A stretch of DNA of 64,000 nucleotides from Lanius collurio (lineage: Eukaryota > Chordata > Aves > Passeriformes > Laniidae), in NCBI GenBank assembly GCA_020086605.1, contig JACBWW010000051.1, positions 2,237,810 through 2,301,809 of the forward strand, in the 5' to 3' direction. This document shows, piece by piece, positions 36,406 to 49,000 of the stretch. The notes beneath the pieces are model-generated. The model was not told where the DNA came from and did no database searches. It worked only from the letters and a program-made list of their open reading frames with translations. Positions within the stretch are counted from its first letter, which is position 1. Every line of letters begins with the position of its first letter. The translations under genes were made by a program, and so were the position numbers.

Positions 36406-36852
36406 GCACAGTGCATCCCTATGAATACAGATGCAGTATGTGTGAAGTGTAGTAGAGCTACACCACACAAGCAGGGACTCTGAGGCAAAGGACCTGTAGG
36501 TTCAGAAGCTTCTTTGGACTTTTAAAAGGATCTTATAGTTCTTTTTTCCCCTTTGAAATAGGGTAGGGTGGTCATATTTCTTTATTTTTCTAAACAAATT
36601 CATCTTGGGGGGGGGATTGTTTTTATTCTTCAAGTATCTGCTTTCTGTTGGTGTCTTTAGACTTGCCATAATAAAGAGTATTGATTGATTTTTGTTTTTA
36701 TTATTGATTTTTATTTTTTTCATAGGCAAGAGCTTTGGCTCCAAGTTGGTAAAGTGAAAGTGTTTTATCTTAACACAAAAGAAATTAAACCTTTTCTTCT
36801 GCTGAGGGTGCTGCGGGTTAGAAGTAGGTGACCTCCTACTGCCTGGGTCTGC
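36406..36852. other. Non-coding stretch
   Basis: About 450 bp with an 8-9 G run near 36607 and T-rich patches. No gene or repeat is recognisable. Confidence 0.5.
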
Positions 36853-37047
36853 CTGGGTTTGTTGGATTTTTTTTTGGTGGGTTGTTTTTGGGTTTTTTGG
36901 GGTTTTTTTTTTGGTTTTTGTGGGTTTTTGTTTGTTTGTTTTGTTGGGGGTTTTTGTTGTTGTTGTTTTTTTGTTGTGTTTTTTTTTTTTAATTTTGTTT
37001 TTGTTGTTGTTTTGTTGTTGTTGTTGTTGTTGGTTTTTTTTTGTTTC
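36853..37047. repeat. G/T-rich simple repeat with (TTG)n core
   Basis: About 195 bp of almost pure T and G on the plus strand. Near 36853-36960 it holds several G runs of 3-5 separated by T tracts. It then passes into a (TTG)n microsatellite, densest at 37001-37032. C and A are nearly absent. The Lys/Asn/Thr-rich frame on the minus strand and the Phe/Val-rich frames on the plus strand are composition artefacts. Confidence 0.92.
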
Positions 37048-40000
37048 CAGCCATTTATCACCACAGTATCTTTCAGCTAGGTCTGGTTTCTGTCACAACA
37101 GTCCAGGATGCAGTGGTTGGGCCACACTGCTCCTATCCTCAGACAGGTAATCCCAAAACCTCACTCTTATAAGATACAGTCTTAATCTACCATAGATATG
37201 GGATAGTTAGGAGAACACCCTTTCATCTGACCCTGTCCTTTGTGGGTAAGAGCAGCCCATTTCCTTACTCTGTTCACATTCTCGAGTGTGGGATGGCCTC
37301 CTCAGTGTAGGTATGTAAAGCCTCATCACACCAGCTGCTCTCCTCTGTATTTTGCATTTCTGCATGTTGTTTTCTGTTGTTTTCCTAAAACAAGACTAGA
37401 GCATTCAATCTTGGAGAAGGTAGCTCTTGCCTAAATGTGTATGGGGACACCATGTACAACCTCAGAGAGGTTTCACTGGAAGCTCAGATATGTTGTTACC
37501 CACCCTCTTGAAACCCTGAACTTCTAGAAAGAGCTGACAAGGGTTGAAATGTAATCAGGTAGCTTATTTAAGAATAGATTTCAGAAGGGAAAGATGTCAG
37601 GTTCTGTTCTGTAATGTTGCTAAGTAAAGCTACTGGTGAGCTTTACTCTCTGTTTCTCAAGAGGAAGGAGATGGTGATCAATAGCAGGCCTGGAGCTGCT
37701 AAAAAGAAGGATTTGTGGGAAGAATACGTCTGTGGGTTTGTTTACCTGGTTTTGTTGGCATGTGTGGAGTTGGACACTGACAGACAGCTTTGGTCCTTTA
37801 GCATTGTAAACTGGCTTTGCCACATGCATTCTGTGTTTGATTTGAGCCTTCTGACCCACAGGGCTCTTCCTTGCTTTTTACAGCTTTTGCACTTGACAAT
37901 GACCATATAGAGGGGAAATCAGTGTAATGATATTTTGTCTACACCTCATCCCACTTCCCGTGTGTTTCATCAGTGTTAGGAAAGCTTCCCATTTAGGCTG
38001 CTTGTCACACACTTGCTGGCAATGTTTGTCTGGTCTTGTACATTAATTAGTACTGGCAGGAATAAGGAGTGTACAGGAGAGGAGACATGACCCAAAAATG
38101 TGTTTAAGTCATGTTCTCTCCTGGGATGCCTGTTCTTGCAAAGTATATCTTAAAGCCATCTGTGTCTAGTTCTGTGGCTTATCCCTAAACTCAGTGGGTT
38201 CAAGCAAGAGGATTAATAATGATTATTGCACCACCACAATAGGAATTTTTGGTTACTTAAGAGCTTTTACATCCTTTATTGACTCCTTTAGACTTTGTGT
38301 TTTAGTATCTTTGGTTTGTTAGTGTTCTCCCTTACAACCATGAATGCTGTAGCCATAGACATCATTTTGTCAAAGCTTTTAAAAAAGTAGGTTTACTCTA
38401 TCTGCTGTCAGCTGCTCTGTTGTTGAGCACTGAGTAGCTGATGGCCTGAAAACACAAGCACCACTGATGCTGCAACTAAAAGAAACAGAATTTAAAAAAG
38501 AAAAATCAAACCCACAATGAAACATAAAAAGTAAGTATGGTTCTCTGTGTTTGATTCCTTCTATGCCAAGCCATGGACATAGTGGTCAAATATAGGTTGT
38601 CTGGTCAGTACAAATTAAAAAAATACAAAACCTCGGAACCTAATCACAAGTCTTTGATTTTATAAAAGGTGCTGTGATCCCTCACAGTTTGTTTGCATTT
38701 CTTGAATCAGAACCTGAAATACCAAAACATCACAGTAGAGATTTAACACTAAATGGATGTTAGTTGTAGAAAAGTGTCTGGGATTCCATAGAGAGATGTG
38801 TTATCATGAGCTGTAAAGAGAAAGAAAATGTAATTAAATATGATACAAACCAGCTTTTTATAAAGACTTTATCATTGTTTCTATTGTAGTGTAGCTTTTC
38901 CAAAACTACACAGAGCAATCCCAAGACTTGGAGAAGATCAATATTGTGTAGAAGCTATTTCTATCCTCATCAGAACAAAAATCATTTCCACAGCCTTTTC
39001 TGAGTGAATATCTAAGGGATCCCATATTACAAATGATTCTGCTCATATGCTGTCTCTGTAGCAGAATCTCCTGTACTATTGTAAGGTCTCTCAGTCAAAG
39101 CTGGAGACTATATGGCTTCAGCCTTGGGGGTTTGGTAATTTAAAAATCATTTGTGGCATTTCACTTTTGAGATGAGAAGCATTTTTATATCTGTTAGTTA
39201 GACTTTCAGTCCTGTTTTCCTTTATTTTTTTGTTCTAAAATCCTTTTTTTGTCTTAGCTGTGCTACATGAAAGAATTGATGTAGGTAATAAACCTGACCT
39301 AGTTCTAGTCTTAAAAACTGCAACTGACAGTAACTTGTTAGGGAGTTTGATCTCCTGTGAACTAATCAAGGCTTAGGTGGTAGCCTCTATGGGAAGTAGG
39401 TGGTATCATAAAAATTCCTCAACAGGTAACTTTATAAATTGGAATGAAAAGTCGTAAGAAAAATGTCAGCAGAAATGCTTTCTTAGATCGCAGGGAACTG
39501 ATAGCTTTCTGACATACACAAAGACACACAGTGGAAATACATCAGAGGCACACATATCTTTCAGTTTCTTAGCAAAAAACAGAAATAATTACCAGCTTCA
39601 AATTATCAGTGACCCAGAAGGGAATGTATAGGTGTTAGTCTGGCAGTTCTTACTGAGCGGGAGAGGAGGGAGATTTCAGCTCACGAGGTACTCAATGACT
39701 GAAGCTCACATCAAGAATGGAGATAATTTAATTGGCAAGTTTCAACACCTGACACATCCTTTCTAAAGCAGGAAGAACTGCTGCAGTGAAAGCACATCTG
39801 TCATTTATAAGGAGTTCACCTGCTAACTGTATTGACCAGTGAGCTAAGAAGCTCGCTGTCTTCTCTGTTGAATTATGATTAAAAATAAAACATAAAACTC
39901 CAGAGGTAAAAATCATCATGTAATATTGACACTGGAGATGCACATCAGCTACTTAGTGCTGGATATAGCACCCATGGCAGTCAAACACTGCTTGCATACA

Positions 40001-43000
40001 CAGATTTGCATTGTTCCAAGGAGAACCTGCCCAAATTGGGGTCACAGTTTGCAGGGTTGGAGGCGTAACACTGATGGCCATTGGGCTAAGGCCATGTCTG
40101 CCACTGCAACAGCCTTTATGTACAAGCTCAAAATAGTGAGCAAAGGGCTTGGTTGGGGCAGCACAAAGAAGGCACTTCTGCTTCTCTGCCTTCCTGGGCA
40201 CACAGGGAGTGGGGAGGATGCAGTGCCAGTGCTTTGCACACCTGAATGAATAAAGATGTATTTCTGTGTCAGGTCACACACTCTCTAACCAGTGAACGTG
40301 CTAGATACAAGCAGAGCAGTGGTTGCAGGGCAGGGACAGATTTCTTCCACTAGAAGAAGAACTGTAGAAGAACTGTAGAGTCATTATGCCTAACTTGAAC
40401 ATAAAATTTAAAAAAATGAAATTACTAGTCCCTTTGGCTGGACCTATCCATGCTTTCCTTGGGCTACTGATGTGAAAAGGACAAGTCCAACTTGGCTTCT
40501 ACAAAATACAGTTTTGTATATTGTTCAGTTTGAGCATCAAGTTCATATAATTTTGACCAAAACGATAATGATATGATATCTGAATTTTGATTAAGTTTAT
40601 TAGTGGAAAAAAGTACATTTAAATGTTTGTTTCCTCAGGTTTCCAAATAGTGTAATATACATCTAGATGTCTGCTATATGGGGACCTTATCTGAAGCTCA
40701 TAATCACAGAGGGTACCACCACTGGCTCCAGCAGGCCAGGTGTGATCAGTGGGGGACAGCATAGCTTCCATCAGACTGCATTTCTTGTCCTTTTTTGAGA
40801 AGGTACAGCTAATGTGTCCTAAATTACTAAAACTTTCCTTAGTGTAAATTCCGTAAACCCGAAGAGAATAAAGGATAAATAACACAAATTTTGCAGTGAA
40901 AACTTCTATGTTATTAAGACTTGTGACTTTTTTTTACCCTGAAATATATTCCAGATAAAAAGTTGTAGAGAATATGTTCATTCACTCTGTGGCGTTTATT
41001 TATGCAATAATGCACACAAAGCAATCTTTAACTATCACTGTATAGGATATCAAGTTATCTTTAATTATCACTACAGAATGGTTGCAAAATCTAATACTGT
41101 TGGCAATCAACATTCATTATACAATAGCATGATTGCATCTGTTCATATTACTAGATAAGCAAGGAAAATCAAAACAGTGTCTGATACATCCACTAAAACT
41201 GTCTGAGCAAAATATTGTATCTAACTCTCTTAATATCTCTCAGTGACTTTAATCTGATTAAAGTCCAAAGATACATAACCACAGATGCAAATTTTCTAGG
41301 GCCTCAGAAATTAAATACTGTTCTATTTCAGCAGACTGGGTAGTTGGAACCATACTCCAGCTGACACGATTATAGGCAGAGTATAAACTTATGATAGAGA
41401 GCTGTCTAAATCTCTGAGGCCGCAGGTGCAGGATTATAGCAAAGCCCATTGAAACATACAGCATTCTGCCTAAATGCATGAGTTTGAAATTAATTAGGCA
41501 GTTGATCACATAATAAAAGTATGATGGATAATCTAATGGAAACTACCAGCTCAAAGTCAATAACAAACTTGATTATTTTATTAGATGCAGCCAATTTTCA
41601 GTTCCTCTATTTACAGGATTTTGTGCTTAATAGAAGTCTTAATTTTTATTTTTTTTTTTTTAATGAGAACTTAGTTTATTTATCTCTGTTGGAAACTATA
41701 ATGTGTAAGCAATGTAGAATTTGTAGATAGACATATCTGTAAGTAAATCTCTAAGATACTTGGCTGAAAAGCACATCAAAGTGCAGTGAAATAATGAGAC
41801 AGGCTCCAGCTGTTGGATTCCAACAGCTTTTGATTTGTGCTCTAGTAGAAGCTCCAGGTTTTGATTCTCTGTTGATTATTTTCATGGTACTGGAGATGAT
41901 TTGTGCATTATTTAAAAAATAAGCAGTATATAGCAAACAAGGGTGAGTTTGCAAACTGCATTTGAAAGGCCATTTTGCTTCCTGATATTTTTTTGCTTCC
42001 TTATTCCTATGCTCACCATAACCAGCTGCCATCATTTTGAAAGTCCTTTTAAAGTACATATGCAAAATATTTTATGAAAATAATAGGTAAGGTCATCAGA
42101 AAATGGTGTGAGCAAAAACTCCAGGAATGTCAGTTTGCAGGCAGTTTTGCTACTTCTTGTGTAGAGAGGCTATTGTGGAAATTGTTTTTTTCAGAGCCTT
42201 TGGGGCTTTCCATGTCTTACCATGAGGCTGAGACAGTTCAAGGAATTACCAGGAGAACGGGAGTACCTTTAAAGAACTTTGGAGGCCTTACAGAGGACAT
42301 GGGTTTAGAGTCAGATACATTGATTATACTGCTGTGTGAATGTGCTGATGGCACTGTGCAGATAAAGATCTTGCTTTGGAGCAAATTCAAAAAAATCTGG
42401 TGCCAAACTCCTCCTGATTTTTGTTTAGAATGTCAGACTAAAAATCAGGATGCTTTCTGAAGGGTTGATTCTCACTTGTTTCTAGAATTAAGGTTTACAT
42501 CTGTTTCTACTGTAAAATTTAGGGGTAGTTTATAGTTTGGTGATGGATTTCATGAAGGCTGTTGCTTGTTACCAGAATGACAAAATTCAATTAAGTATAT
42601 TAGAAAACTTCTGTGATTTTTAAAGTTTACTCTTTTTCTGGTGCAGTTGGATAACTAAAGCTACAATTGCTTGGACTTTTCCCCGCAGTTTAGCCAAAGG
42701 TACTTAAAAAGTTATTCAGAAACAAGCCCTTTGTTTTAATGTGACCTGGTGTTTCTGTTGAAATGGATTTCTCATTAGAGCAGGTTTTCTCATAGGTTTT
42801 GACCTTTACTTATAAGATGATATCACAGTAGGCAAACCACAAATACTATTTAATAGTAGCAGGCTATATTTGATATGCCTGACTCAAGCATGCCCTGCAG
42901 AACAAGTCCATTGTCATTTCAGTATAAAATATAAAATATAGAAGCAGTCCAGGGAGCAGAAGTGAAATCACATGTCTTACTGAATCTTGCATTACATATA

Positions 43001-46000
43001 GCAGTCTGGAATGCCTTTTGAATCAAGGATTGAAGGTGTTCACTGTCACCTTTTAGGTCACTCTCTGGGTGCAGTTTGACATCTGGGGTTTGAATCTGGT
43101 CAGCCTAAACAAACCACTTAGTCCAGGCATCCCATGCCCTGTGTCCGTGTGCCAGCTGCTAACTAGGCTCTATTTTTCTCTGGGTGTGCATTAAAAAAGA
43201 AGAGTTGACTGTTACAAGACTTTGTGTAGGCTCTGACTGAGCCTGAGTGGAAGAAGACTATTGGATTGATATTCCAAGAGGTATTGGATAGATGAATCCT
43301 TAATTTCTGCTGGATTTAGAGCTGTACAAGACTTGAAACTCTGAGGTCCTGCTGAAAGCTCGAAAATGAGTGAGGTAGAAGTTTGTGTCTGAAACTTTGG
43401 GAAAGCTTGGAAATAAAGGATGGATGGAGGTGAGAGTAAGCAGGTCTTTTTAAGACTGGTAGTTGGGAGCACACATCTGTTACAGATGTGGTTAAACAGT
43501 GTGCTGTAAAAATGTTCATCATGCTAAAGAGGAGAAGGTGAAATCTATACCTTGCAATCCTTGCGTGCTGCAGTTTCCATGTGTGATGATGATTTATTTG
43601 TATGCAAATGTCTGACTTAAATATCCTAGAAAGAAGTCTTAATTTGATAGTCAGGCTTGTCTCTTTGCAGTTTCTTTTCTTTTAATCTTTGTAATACTAC
43701 TGTTTCTTTCTGAAATGTAAACTGTGGTGAGGCTAAGAAAGAGATGAAGTCCCACCTTAGTCTACCTGATGGGATCTAGTACCAGTAAGACTCTAAAGAG
43801 CAGACTTTTATTTGTATATTTGCAAATTCATCCAGACATTTTAAGAAACTGATTTTTAAATATTTAAATGAACATTCCTCTGGTAGGGTGTGCAGCTGAG
43901 GGGACAAGAAATAGGAGGCATAGGTTAGGTCCTACAGATCTTTAGGGTTGGTCTTTGACATGGTATCTCTTGCTTGCTCTGGCTTTTTTCCTTTTTCCCA
44001 TTGTGAGAACAAAGTGTTTCCTGCTACCCCTCCAGTCCAGCATCATAGTTACACGTCCTGGTTTGGTTTAGGTAGCAGCCAGTTCCTCACTCTGTTCCTT
44101 GTGGCAATAGTGTGGATGAGAAGAATCTTGCTGTTTCCTACAGCTGCATCAGCCTGTCACATCCAAGTTTGAAAAGAAAATTCCTTCAAAAGAGCAGTGT
44201 TATGAGTAAAAATATAACCATTTTAAAAGTACATCAAACCCATCCCAGTGCCATTATTTGATCATTTGGAACCCCTAATCAAGGACACCAAAAGCCACTG
44301 ATAACATTCAAAGCCAGCACAGTCTTTGTGCCAACGAGAAGATGTCAGAACAACATACAGCTCACAAATATGTCTTTAAACTAGCTGTACAGAAATTTAG
44401 TTTCAGGTTTAAATTCTGGGTTTAAGGGTTAAAACTGATTATCTATGCACTTTTAAATCAGTTTTCCTTGAAAAAAACGGATCAGCTATGTCTTTAATTT
44501 GCTTTGCCAACCTGTGGAGGAAGCAGTGGTAGCCTGCACACTTGTGCTAAGCCCATTCTGGCACTAAGATTTGTCAGGATGGATGTCTAAGCCCCATCAA
44601 ATTGCACTGAATATTAAGATGCAAATAATGAGTGTGCTATTGGGATATGCCTACTGAGCACTTTGGGTGCTACTGTAGGTATACATTTTTTGTTTTCTAA
44701 ACTAGTCTTTGGTTTGATATTTGCAGATATTTTTCCTTCCATACATGTTATGTAAATGCTAAACGTAGCACTTGTGGTTAATGACTAAAACATTAAGGTA
44801 CATGCCATCCCAGAATATGGTAAATGCCCTGTGAGGTAAGGAATACAACACTGAACATCAGTGTAGGAATAGAATGTCATTTTCAAGATCAAACTATTTA
44901 TCAGAAGAAATCAAAACAAAGCAAATTACTGGGCTAGATACATAGCAAAACAATAAACTACTTTATATTAAAAAGAGCTGAATTAATCAGATTCATGCCT
45001 TATCTTTAGTGATTGAAAGCAAGAAGACTGAGGATTTGTGTTTTCTCAAAGTGCTAACTGCTCAGTAATATCATCTGTAATACTCCCATTTAAAAAATGA
45101 CCTTTTAAAGATGCTCTATAAATTAAATTTTAATGAGTGGTAATAAATGGTGATTCTTTCCATAGGACGAAGTGCAACACTAGCCTGAAGCTTTTGCTCT
45201 CACCAGCTTCAGTTCTGTGTTATGTATCCTCTTTCCTTGTTTTTGAGGATGGGAAGTATGATGATACTACAGCACCTTAAAATGAAAATACATTTACCAG
45301 TACACTTTGTCCAAGCTGTCTATTTGGCTGAATAATGGTTTCAGGATGCTGTTTCTGAAAGTAAAAAAGTAGAAGTACTTCTTTTTTGAGTAGTACAGTA
45401 TGCCTTTTCAAGGTTTTGACATTTTCCTCTTCAATTCCTATATTGAATGAGAATGGGCTGGCTGAAGAATAATTATGAATTAATTAAAAATATTAAAACA
45501 TAGGTGTGTACCTCTGAGAGAAATTGTACTGGCTTTTCCAAAAGAAAAACCCCAAAAGCTAGTAGCCCTTCTAGGATTAATTAAGAAAACAATAAGTTTT
45601 ATGAGGGGCATGAGGAGAGCAGAAGGGGAAGAAAAGAGGGAGGAGGAGAAAGGAGTGGCAACTTGCATCATTAAACTGGTAAATGGTACTAGCATATCAG
45701 CCTCCCCACTATCAGCAATGAATGGAATTAATCCAGGAACTCAGAATGGGTCTGTAAATGTGTCTTCAATTGTAGCCCTTGGCATAGATTTACAGTCTTG
45801 GTCCCTTGGGCACTGAATTTCATTTCCCCATTTGCTAAATGAGAACAATTTATCCTAAATCAACGATAATCAGAGTAAACACTATTATTAATTTATTGTT
45901 TCCAGACAAGAAAAAAAAAAAACAGTGAAATGAAGCTCTCTACTTTTATCAGTGCTTTTCCTACCCCTTTTGCCCTGAGGATCCTATTAGCAGAAAGCTG

Positions 46001-49000
46001 AGCAACTGTTTCATCAGAAATAAATTATGCCCCACTTTTTTAATGTAACTACTGAAGGGTTGTAAAGATTAGAAATACGTTTGAACCCTCTATCACTTGA
46101 TGTTATTTTCCTTGATGTTCTGAGCTTCTTTAGGGGAATGAAACAACATGTTCTTCTGAAAGCCAAGAGCAGAGCTTTTTTTAAAAGAACAGCAGCACAG
46201 ATTTTGGTTGATGTACAAAATAATTCTGATTCTGTACAGAAATATGTAAAGTAATGTATAGGCAGCCTGAAACAAAGCTGTCATAATTCCTGGCATGTGT
46301 AAGAGGCAGAACGTTTGCAGGGCATATAGGTGGCAGAACTAGTCACCCTCATTTTTAAAATGATTAGGAGACTGTAATTCCCCAGAAACAGTAGACTAGT
46401 TCTCACTTTCTTTGCAAAGAAGCCAAGGATGAAAAAACACCTTTAATTAATAAACACTGCTGGCACTACTTTGGTAACAAGCTGCTGTAAATGAAACTCT
46501 TAATTGCCTCTGAACACAGTATTGTATACAAATTCATGTTACTCTTTAAGTGCTGGTCTTTGTTGTTGCTTCTTATATTTTTGTAGGAAGTAAAAGTCAG
46601 CCTCCTTGTTACCTGAAAGTAGTTCCTGTCAACTTTCCCTTTGTGGAGATCACTGAGATTAAAAATTCTCCCAAAATATTCTCTCATGATAGCTGGAAGA
46701 GACAGCTCCTAGTGCAGGCTAAATCCAGACTTGGTTAAGATCTGTGTGATGCTTCTGTAAATGAACCTAGGCTTTAAATCTGCAATGAAATTTTATGATG
46801 AAGGAAAACATTTTAAAAAGTTAATGACTTGCAAAACAAATATATAAGAACAATATATTTGTATATTTAAGATTTTGGCACAAATTGTTTTGGACTGTTC
46901 TATAAAGCTCTGTAAATACTTTTTTTTAAATTGTAGGATGTATTCTTTTATGATTTTTTTTTTTTTAAATTTAATCTTAACTTTTTTTGGCTGTAACTGT
47001 CAAGACTCTTTGAGATAGGCAGGAGCTGCATCTTCTAGACTAGTGAAGAAAATACGAGAGCAAACTGGGATGAGAGTATTTTGACTCCAACAGTCATGAT
47101 CCTTTGTTTTTTGAGTTCCCAGGACTCTTATTTCCATTGTTAGAAGTTTTGGAAATAAAAACCTGTAGATATTTTCAATTTGTGAGCCATACCTACATTG
47201 GCACCATAGGAAAAGGCATCCAGGCCAGTCTGTGCTTAGGGGCTGAAGAGACAAAAAAGAAGATGGGAGACTATAAAGGAGATGGGAGAAACAGATGTTG
47301 TCTTACACAGACATGTTCAGATCTATGGCAATGATTTTGATCTTAGGAAAACTTTTATCAAGTTGTAGAACATAATTCAACTTTTTTTTTTTTTTTTTAC
47401 TGTGCCATCTTAAAATGCCTGTGAAAAATGCTGAATTTGGGATACATCAACTTAAATGTGATGGAGACATCTAAAATAAGCATTCCTGATTTCTTCTTTT
47501 TAGAATTCCTGAATGAGGGAATAGTCACCAGTCCTGAAAAGGGCAGATGAAGATATTGGTAAGTAGTGATGCACTTATTTTTTAATCCAGAGTACAGAAT
47601 GTATACTGTGAAGGAAAACATGTTTGGAATGGTTATATTTCCTTGGTTTGATGGTCTAAACAGTTCCACAAAATTTATTTCATCTGCTTAGCATAAAGCC
47701 TTTGGGATGCACTCAGTGCCCATGCAGACATGAGGATTCTTGGAATATTTTGTTGGGGATTTTTTTCTGTGTAGACATTGGGTTTAGATGCAAAATGGAT
47801 TATGAGGTTCAGCCTTTGCAGAAGGAGGCACTTGGACTCAGTAATAATGGTCTGACACATTGGTTTATGAGGGGATCAGGAAGTATAAAGATGTAGCACT
47901 ATTGATTTTTTTCCAAACTATTGTGTGAAACTTAATTTAAAAAAAAAAAAAAAAAAAAGAAAACGGAATTTAAGGACACTTCCAGTTTAAATTTATTGGA
48001 TGAGACTATGACTGTTCTCCTGGCACAAAAGACATCCTTGCCAGCCAAAAGATCCAATACCTTCTTGTTTGTAAATGTCACCCATTAAGAGTATTTCCCA
48101 GTAACAGGGCTTGAGAGTGGAGATCCAGGCTCCAGGCAAACAAGGCAAATCCCTCCCTCTTGCACCTCCCTTTAGGTGCTGTCTAATTGCTCTGAAGTGA
48201 GCACACAGATTTGAGGAGTGCTACTCATTTCTGTTCCAAATTAAGTGCTTTGGACAAAGTAGAGCAGATGCAGCCCCTCTGAATTCCCAAAACAGATGGA
48301 TTAAGCAGCTCAATTGCAGAATATTCTGGGAATGTTGAATTATGGCAGATCTGGCTTTAAAACCCTACTTTCAGGTAGGCAGAAAGAAGCTTAAAAAAAT
48401 CATTTTCCAATCATCTAGAAGTAAGTTTTTGACTCATAGTGTTACAAGGTGAGATGAGTACACCCTAGTGTTTGAGAGATTGTTGTTTGTACAAGATATG
48501 TAATATTTGCTAATGAGAAAAAAAAAATTAATGCAACATTTTACACTCTGATGGTTAGAACATAAACTTCTGGAATGTGAGAAAACAGTTGAAAAACCAT
48601 TGAGGTCAGAATGTGATGACCTTTCCTCACCTTTGGAAACAGCTTGTTTGAAACTCCAAGAAGGTGTTGTGGGAGTGTCATTTCCTATGTTTATTATTCT
48701 GGGCCTAACATCTGAAGATCATATTTTTGTTCTTTTTTAAAATTTCTTTTTTTCTAATGATTCTTAAATTTAATATGGTAGTGTGATAGCTCTTGAAAGC
48801 ACAATCTATCATATCCAGAAATTAATTAAAAGGAAAAGCTACACAAATGGCTATGGAAGGGAATGCATTAATATCTTACCCAAGATAGTTTAAGGTGCAG
48901 TTTCAAGGTCAGCAAGGCCCATTCTGGGTCTGTGCTGCAGTCAGAGTGACAGCTTTGATTTCCTCACCTCTGACCACGTATCCTTCCTACTTTTACTGGC

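Noticed and set aside
36765..37064. 99-aa Lys/Asn/Thr/Pro-rich open frame on the minus strand
   Set aside because: It is the translation of the G/T simple repeat and contains nothing but composition bias.
42074..42460. 128-aa plus-strand frame starting with ATG
   Set aside because: There is no recognisable domain, no GC or codon shift from its surroundings and no splice context.
47700..47958. Possible processed retrogene ending in the A20 run
   Set aside because: No coherent coding homology precedes the A run and no target duplication is visible.
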